A stretch of DNA of 64,000 bases from Stigonema ocellatum SAG 48.90 = DSM 106950 (GTDB lineage Bacteria > Cyanobacteriota > Cyanobacteriia > Cyanobacteriales > Nostocaceae): NCBI GenBank assembly GCA_016903675.1, contig JADQBA010000003.1, positions 115,234 to 179,233 on the forward strand, in the 5' to 3' direction. The translations under genes and the position numbers were made by a program. Below the pieces are notes generated by a model. The model was not told where the DNA came from and did no database searches. It worked only from the letters and a program-made list of their open reading frames with translations. This document shows, in pieces, positions 59,388 to 64,000 of this stretch; the stretch's first letter is position 1, and every line of letters begins with the position of its first letter.

Positions 59388-60497
59388 ATGGGGACTGCAT
59401 CGTATTTTATTCAAATGAGAACAGTTATCACAGGTACTGCGATCGCACTTTTGGGATTTGGCGGAGTTTGGTATTGGCAATCTTCTCCAGCAGTAATCAG
59501 TATGTCTTCTTCTCCTCATGAAACTCCAAAGGTCATCTTGAAAAATTTTTCTGTTGCCTTCACCTTGGGTGGACACTCCGATTCAGTTTTGGCTGTGGCT
59601 ATCAGCCCAGATGGCAAGATGCTTGCTACTGGCAGTAGCGACAAAACTATCAAGCTGTGGAATATAGCTACAGGAAAAGAATTACGCACACTGGTGGGGC
59701 ATTCCGATTGGGTTAATTCTGTTGTCTTCAGTCCTGATGGCAAGACCCTTGCTACTGGCAGTAATGACAAGACTATCAAGCTGTGGAATATAGCTACAGG
59801 AGAAGAACTCCATACACTTCAAGGACATTTAGCCTCGGTTCAGTCTATTGCCCTTAGTCCAGATGGTATCACCCTTGCTAGTGGCAGTTGGGACCAAACA
59901 ATCAGACTGTGGAATGTGGCGACAGGAGAGCAAATCCGCATCCTTAAGGAGGATTGTGATGTGATTAATTCCGTCGCCTTCAGTCCCAATGGTAAGACCC
60001 TTGCCAGTGCCAATTACTTTGATAATTCCATCAATTTGTGGGATTTAGCCACCAGGAAGCAAATCCGCACTCTGAGAGGTCATTCCAACCCTATTAATTC
60101 TATTGCCTTCAGTCCAGATGGTCAAACCCTTGCCAGTGGCAGTTGGGACAAGACTATAAAACTGTGGAATTGGGTAACGGGAGAAGAAATTCACACACTG
60201 GCTGGACATACCAATAGGGTTGAGTCTGTCGCTATCAGCCAAGATGGAAAAACTCTTGCCAGTAGTAGTTGGGATAAGACTATCAAAGTGTGGGATATAA
60301 CAACAGGAGCGGAAATTAGCAACCTCACAGGACATACCGACCGGGTTTGGTCTGTCGCCATCAGTCCGGATGGCAAAACCCTTACCAGTGGCAGTTTTGA
60401 TCAGACTATCAAGATTTGGCTGTTGTCGCCAGGAAGGGGAGGAGGGGGGGAGGGGAGGAGGGGGGGAGGGGGGGGAAAAGAGTTAAAAAGTTATTGA
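59388..60497 (+). CDS. WD40-repeat protein, kinase-less paralog of the preceding gene
   Basis: 369 residues from 59388; the start at 59415 (MRTVITGTAIALLGFGGVWYW) lines up with the membrane segment of the kinase-WD40 protein and may be the real one. Seven WD40 units follow, from GHSDSVLAV to GHTDRVWSV; the fourth begins degenerate (KEDCDVINSV). There is no kinase domain. The C-terminus (PGRGGGGEGRRGGGGGKELKSY) is read from a poly-purine tract (60433-60480) and looks like an overrun of the normal KIW end. Likely membrane-anchored. Confidence 0.9.
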   Translation: MGTASYFIQMRTVITGTAIALLGFGGVWYWQSSPAVISMSSSPHETPKVILKNFSVAFTLGGHSDSVLAVAISPDGKMLATGSSDKTIKLWNIATGKELRTLVGHSDWVNSVVFSPDGKTLATGSNDKTIKLWNIATGEELHTLQGHLASVQSIALSPDGITLASGSWDQTIRLWNVATGEQIRILKEDCDVINSVAFSPNGKTLASANYFDNSINLWDLATRKQIRTLRGHSNPINSIAFSPDGQTLASGSWDKTIKLWNWVTGEEIHTLAGHTNRVESVAISQDGKTLASSSWDKTIKVWDITTGAEISNLTGHTDRVWSVAISPDGKTLTSGSFDQTIKIWLLSPGRGGGGEGRRGGGGGKELKSY

Positions 60498-60512
60498 GTT
60501 ATTGAGTTATTG
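60484..60512. repeat. GTTATTGA tandem repeat
   Basis: About three copies of GTTATTGA directly overlap the stop of the WD40 gene. The convergent sir gene ends 40 bases further on. Confidence 0.6.
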
Positions 60513-60555
60513 AGCCAATAATACTTTCTCCCTCTCCCCCCTACCTCCCCTGCCG

Positions 60556-62589
60556 CTACTGATTTTTCAGGTAATCTTGGAGAGCCTCATTTACTAGCTG
60601 AGTTATGGACTTGCCTTGACGGGTAGCTGCTTCCTTGATGTGGCTGTAAACCTCATCTTGGACACTAACACGATGCCGCGCTCTACTGCTAGCAGTTGTT
60701 CTATTAGCTATTGCTACCTCCTGACCCTCACTCTCTTCCGTAATTGGTGCAGTGGTGGAGTCTGCCATAGTCTCAATCAAACCATCATCCTCGTCTGTAA
60801 TTTCTGAAGAAGCAACAGTTTCAGACTCGTACTGAGCGGCAAATTCTCGGATGGCATCAAAACCAACGCGATCGCAAAAATCACCGAAGCCTTCTTTTGA
60901 CTGGCGTGACTCCTTAAAGAACACAAAAATCGGTTCTAGTTGAGTTTCCAAGTCATTAATAATATTCAGCCGCTCCATGTAAGGTAAAGCCAGCCGTGTT
61001 TGATCAACTGAACCTCCCAGCCAAACCTGATAAGCCTCCGGGGCGCTACCTACAAAGCCGAGTTCCGCCATGTAAGGACGAGCACAGCCGTTGGGGCAAC
61101 CAGTCATTCTTACCACAAAATATTCATTTTGTAAACCCAATTTGTTCAAAAGTGCGCGAATCCGCTCCAAAATTCCTGGTATTACCCTTTCTGATTCGGT
61201 AATTGCCAAGCCGCAGGTGGGCATAGCTGGGCAAGCCATAGAGTACCGCACTATGGGGTCAATTTTCCCAAGGTCAAAGACCACACCGTAACTGTTGAGA
61301 ATCTTTTGAATAGCTTGCTTGTTATCTGACTCAATATCGTAGAGGATAACGTTTTGGTGGGGTGTGAGGCGGATGGGCAAGTTAAACTGCTCGACAATTT
61401 CTCGTAAAGCGGTTTTCAGTTGGAAGTTTCCTTCATCCTTAATGCGACCATTGTCAATGGAAAGACCCAAGAAATGTTTGCCATCCCCTTGTTCATTCCA
61501 GCCGAGAAAATCTTGATATTTAAATTCTGGCAATGGTTGAAAGGGTTCAACTGACTTGCCAAAGTATTTTTCCACCATTGAGATGAACTTAGAGACGCCC
61601 CAGTCATGGATTAAATATTTTAATCGGGCGTGACGACGGTCAGTGCGATCGCCGTAATCTCTTTGAGTAGCAACAATGGCTTTCACTAAGTTGTAAACAT
61701 CATCCTTTGCCACATAACAAATTGGATCTGCTAACCGGGCAAAGGTTTCTTCTTTGTTATGTGTTCGCCCCAAACCGCCACCAGCAAGGACGTTAAATCC
61801 TTCTAACTCTCCCTTGGAGTTGGTAATTACCACCAATGAGAGGTCTTGGGTATACACATCAATTGAATTATCCCCTGGAACCGTTACGCTAACTTTGAAC
61901 TTCCGGGGCATATAGTGAGTGCCATAGATAGGTTCTTCCTTGTCGTGGAAGACTGTCCCGGTTCCATTTTGCTGTCGCACCACTTTCACGAATGGGTTTT
62001 CTTCGGCGCTGATTGCCATTTCCCCATCTAGCCAAATCTCGTAATAAGCACCAGTTTGGGGCGTTAGCAATTCAGCAATATTATTAGCATATTCCCAGGC
62101 ATACTGATATTCAGGCTGATTTTTCAAGGGAGCTGGTGGAGCCATGACATTGCGGTTAAGGTCGCCGCAAGCTCCCAGTGTCGTACCCATGTTTTTGATA
62201 ATACCAGCAAGTGCTGCCTTGAGATTTTTCTTCAAAATCCCGTGCAACTGAAACCCTTGACGGGTAGTAGCTCGCAAGGTATTATTTCCATACTCATCAG
62301 ACAGCTTATCTAAAGTTAGATAAAGCTGTGGCGGAACAAACCCACCAGGGTTCTTTGTCCGCAGCATGAACTGATAATCTTTCTCAATTCCTTTAGCCCG
62401 ATTGTCGCGGTTATCTTGCTGATAAGAACCGTGAAACTTCAGAATTTGTACTGCATCTTCGCTAAAGTGAGTTGTATCTTCAAGAATCTCGGTTGCCACA
62501 GGTTCACGCAAAAAATGACTGCGTTCCTTGAGTGCTTCTACTTTGGAAGGCTTGCGGCTGGTTGTTGATAGCGGAGTAGATTGAACCAT
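60556..62589 (-). CDS. sir: Ferredoxin-sulfite reductase with C-terminal RHH-like extension
   Basis: 677 residues. Siroheme/[4Fe-4S] ligands are seen in ACPAMPTCGLAITESER and TGCPNGCARPYMAELGFVG (about residue 498), with DYQFMLRTKNPGGFVPPQLY and LRATTRQGFQLHGI upstream. It reduces sulfite to sulfide with electrons from ferredoxin. The last 90 residues exceed the usual enzyme: an acidic linker (SSEITDEDDGLIETMADS) and then RARHRVSVQDEVYSHIKEAATRQGKSITQLVNEALQDYLKN (about 634-676), a strand-helix-helix pattern like that of ribbon-helix-helix DNA-binding proteins. Confidence 0.94.
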   Translation of the reverse strand: MVQSTPLSTTSRKPSKVEALKERSHFLREPVATEILEDTTHFSEDAVQILKFHGSYQQDNRDNRAKGIEKDYQFMLRTKNPGGFVPPQLYLTLDKLSDEYGNNTLRATTRQGFQLHGILKKNLKAALAGIIKNMGTTLGACGDLNRNVMAPPAPLKNQPEYQYAWEYANNIAELLTPQTGAYYEIWLDGEMAISAEENPFVKVVRQQNGTGTVFHDKEEPIYGTHYMPRKFKVSVTVPGDNSIDVYTQDLSLVVITNSKGELEGFNVLAGGGLGRTHNKEETFARLADPICYVAKDDVYNLVKAIVATQRDYGDRTDRRHARLKYLIHDWGVSKFISMVEKYFGKSVEPFQPLPEFKYQDFLGWNEQGDGKHFLGLSIDNGRIKDEGNFQLKTALREIVEQFNLPIRLTPHQNVILYDIESDNKQAIQKILNSYGVVFDLGKIDPIVRYSMACPAMPTCGLAITESERVIPGILERIRALLNKLGLQNEYFVVRMTGCPNGCARPYMAELGFVGSAPEAYQVWLGGSVDQTRLALPYMERLNIINDLETQLEPIFVFFKESRQSKEGFGDFCDRVGFDAIREFAAQYESETVASSEITDEDDGLIETMADSTTAPITEESEGQEVAIANRTTASSRARHRVSVQDEVYSHIKEAATRQGKSITQLVNEALQDYLKNQ

Positions 62590-62796
62590 TAGAGTGGTAT
62601 AGTTTTCTTAAATATTGCATCAGTAATAGCCGAAGCAGGAAGTTATAAGCACCCTTTCGGCAAATTCATTCCCGAAAATACCATCGGAATTAAGAGTAAT
62701 TTTACAATCTTAACATGGCAAAAGCCGAGTTTGTCTCTCATGGGGTAGTAAATATACCCAATAATATTACATATTAAGTTTTATCGAGATTTAATT

Positions 62797-63735
62797 ATGT
62801 CAACCGCTGCAACAATCAAGTCTGGTTTAATGGGTGTGTGTGTGGGTGATGCTTTGGGCGTGCCCGTGGAATTCACAAGCCGTACTGAACGAATTAAATC
62901 CCCAGTCACATCAATGGTGGGTTACGGTACATGGAATCAACCACCAGGAACTTGGTCTGATGACAGTTCACTGACTTTTTGCTTAGCAGAAAGTCTCTGT
63001 AGTGGATTTTCATTACATGCTATAGCCCATTCATTCTGGCGCTGGTACAATCAAGCCTACTGGACAGCCCACGGTGAAGTGTTTGATGTAGGCAACACCA
63101 CCCGTACGGCAATAATGCGGCTTGAGGAGGGAGTACCACCCCAAGAAGCTGGAGGAACTAGTGAACACAGCAATGGCAATGGTTCTTTGATGAGAATTTT
63201 GCCTATGGCTTTTTGTCACGAAACCTTAAACTTTCCCGAACTGATTTCCCGAACTCATCAAGTTTCTTGCATCACCCACGCCCACTTAAGGTCGCAAATT
63301 GCCTGTGGCACCTACATTAGTATAGCAGTTTCTCTACTGGAAGGAACCGATAGCCTCCTAGCAGCTTACTTGCAAGGTTTACGACTGATAAGTAGCATTT
63401 ACTCCTCATCGGAGTACGCATCAGAAATGCCACATTTTGCCAGAGTCTTTAGTGGAAATATTGCCCAATTACCAGTAGAGGATATCCGTTCTAGCGGTTA
63501 TGTGGTTGATACGCTAGAAGCATCACTTTGGTGTTTACTAAATAGCTCGTCCTATGCCCAAGCAGTCCTGAAAGCCGTAAACTTGGGCGGTGATACAGAT
63601 ACCACCGCCGCTGTTACTGGTGGGTTAGCAGGTATTCACTACGGAGTGGAAAATATTCCACAAGAATGGATTGAGCAAATTGCCCGCAAACAGGAAATTA
63701 TGGATTTAGCAACACGGTTAGCAAAGAAATTATGA
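62797..63735 (+). CDS. ADP-ribosylglycohydrolase (DraG-like) family protein
   Basis: 312 residues. Metal-site motifs of the family are in place: GVCVGDALGVPVEF at the start, TWSDDSSLTFCLAESL (about 51-66), NGNGSLMRILP in the middle and NLGGDTDTTAAVTGGLAGIHYG near the C-terminus. Members remove ADP-ribose from proteins or small molecules using two magnesium ions. No DraT-like transferase is in the window, so the target is unknown. It is divergent from sir with 207 bases between the starts. Confidence 0.92.
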   Translation: MSTAATIKSGLMGVCVGDALGVPVEFTSRTERIKSPVTSMVGYGTWNQPPGTWSDDSSLTFCLAESLCSGFSLHAIAHSFWRWYNQAYWTAHGEVFDVGNTTRTAIMRLEEGVPPQEAGGTSEHSNGNGSLMRILPMAFCHETLNFPELISRTHQVSCITHAHLRSQIACGTYISIAVSLLEGTDSLLAAYLQGLRLISSIYSSSEYASEMPHFARVFSGNIAQLPVEDIRSSGYVVDTLEASLWCLLNSSSYAQAVLKAVNLGGDTDTTAAVTGGLAGIHYGVENIPQEWIEQIARKQEIMDLATRLAKKL

Positions 63736-63880
63736 ATTATGAATTATGAATTATGAATTAATTCCTAACTCCTAACTCCCCAGTCCCCACTCCCCCACTC
63801 CCCATTCCCCCTTCCCCATTCCCCACTCCCCACTCCCCATTCACCACTCCCCATTCCTAACAGTCGATAAGGATTAAACT
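63736..63880. repeat. AATTATG and CCCCACT tandem repeats
   Basis: AATTATG-type heptamers touch the stop of the hydrolase gene (63732-63760), followed by CCTAACT and a long run of CCCCACT/CCCCATT heptamers. STRR-type, non-coding. Confidence 0.75.
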
Positions 63881-63924
63881 TGTCCTTCAATCAACAGCCT
63901 CGTGAGCCCCTTTGCCTGTAGATG

Positions 63925-64000
63925 TTAACGGGCTTTGTGCATCATTTTAGTATCGGGAACTTTAATCACGCGATCGCGCTTTGTGGAAAAGCGTTTTGCC
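63925..64000 (-). CDS. Possible C-terminal fragment of an unknown protein
   Basis: The minus frame ending at the TAA at 63927-63925 reads AKRFSTKRDRVIKVPDTKMMHKAR and is open to the right edge. Only 25 codons are visible, so neither the family nor its reality can be judged. The composition looks like coding sequence, and it follows a HIP1 site. Confidence 0.3.
   Translation of the reverse strand, partial: AKRFSTKRDRVIKVPDTKMMHKAR

Noticed and set aside
62730..62790. Possible NtcA site upstream of sir and the DraG-like gene
   Set aside because: A GTA...TAC pair is present, but with seven bases between instead of eight and no -10 box at the right place.

Overview
The window comes from a cyanobacterium, most likely a filamentous one of the Nostoc/Scytonema/Tolypothrix type. 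I counted about forty HIP1 octamers (GCGATCGC) by eye. Heptameric tandem repeats of the STRR type (GGGGAGT, AACTCCT) fill many gaps, and intergenic DNA is long and loaded with palindromes and MITE-like elements. Several proteins are cyanobacterial in character: ferredoxin-sulfite reductase, PAO-like Rieske oxygenases, kinase-WD40 proteins and a DUF3386 protein. No tRNA, rRNA or CRISPR array was seen.

Layout. 1-6000 is a minus-strand block: a RecD2-like helicase cut by the left edge, an RNase II/R exonuclease with a small partner, rpsR, rpmG and an RDD membrane protein. 6-17 kb holds moeA, an FHA-PAS-GAF-GGDEF-EAL regulator, an HAD protein, a type II NADH dehydrogenase, a DUF1345 membrane protein, two GNATs and a MOSC protein. 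17-30 kb holds an Rrf2 regulator, a secreted protein, a second HAD protein, a heme peroxidase, an MDR oxidoreductase, a tandem pair of Rieske oxygenases and hisS. 30-46 kb is the accessory part: a TnpB element inside a small gene, an ALDH/nitrilase-like operon, NmrA and S41 proteins, iscS, a photolyase-like FAD domain, broken toxin-antitoxin loci, a glycosyltransferase and a Wzt-type ATPase. 46-64 kb holds an Rpn-like protein, lepA, a histidine kinase, nfu, a GH57 enzyme, kinase and WD40 proteins, sulfite reductase and a DraG-like hydrolase.

The main interest lies in five things. (1) Two half-photolyases are encoded separately, a lone FAD-binding domain (40054-40893) and a lone alpha/beta domain (45946-46362); the FAD half carries four cysteines spaced much like those of the iron-sulfur photolyases. 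(2) A TnpB-only element splits a 100-codon gene at a single point; removing it restores the frame and reveals a two-gene unit that may be a toxin/immunity pair. (3) Three further toxin-antitoxin loci (PIN, HicBA, MNT-HEPN) are decayed, one of them by a 125-bp MITE with a TA duplication whose removal repairs the frame at that site. (4) Several MITE families have terminal inverted repeats, and three show clean target duplications (TA, 8 bp, 10 bp); one site is nested three deep with an empty-site counterpart in the same window. (5) A sulfite reductase carries a C-terminal segment that looks like a ribbon-helix-helix DNA-binding motif.

All functional names rest on motifs read by eye; no database search was possible.
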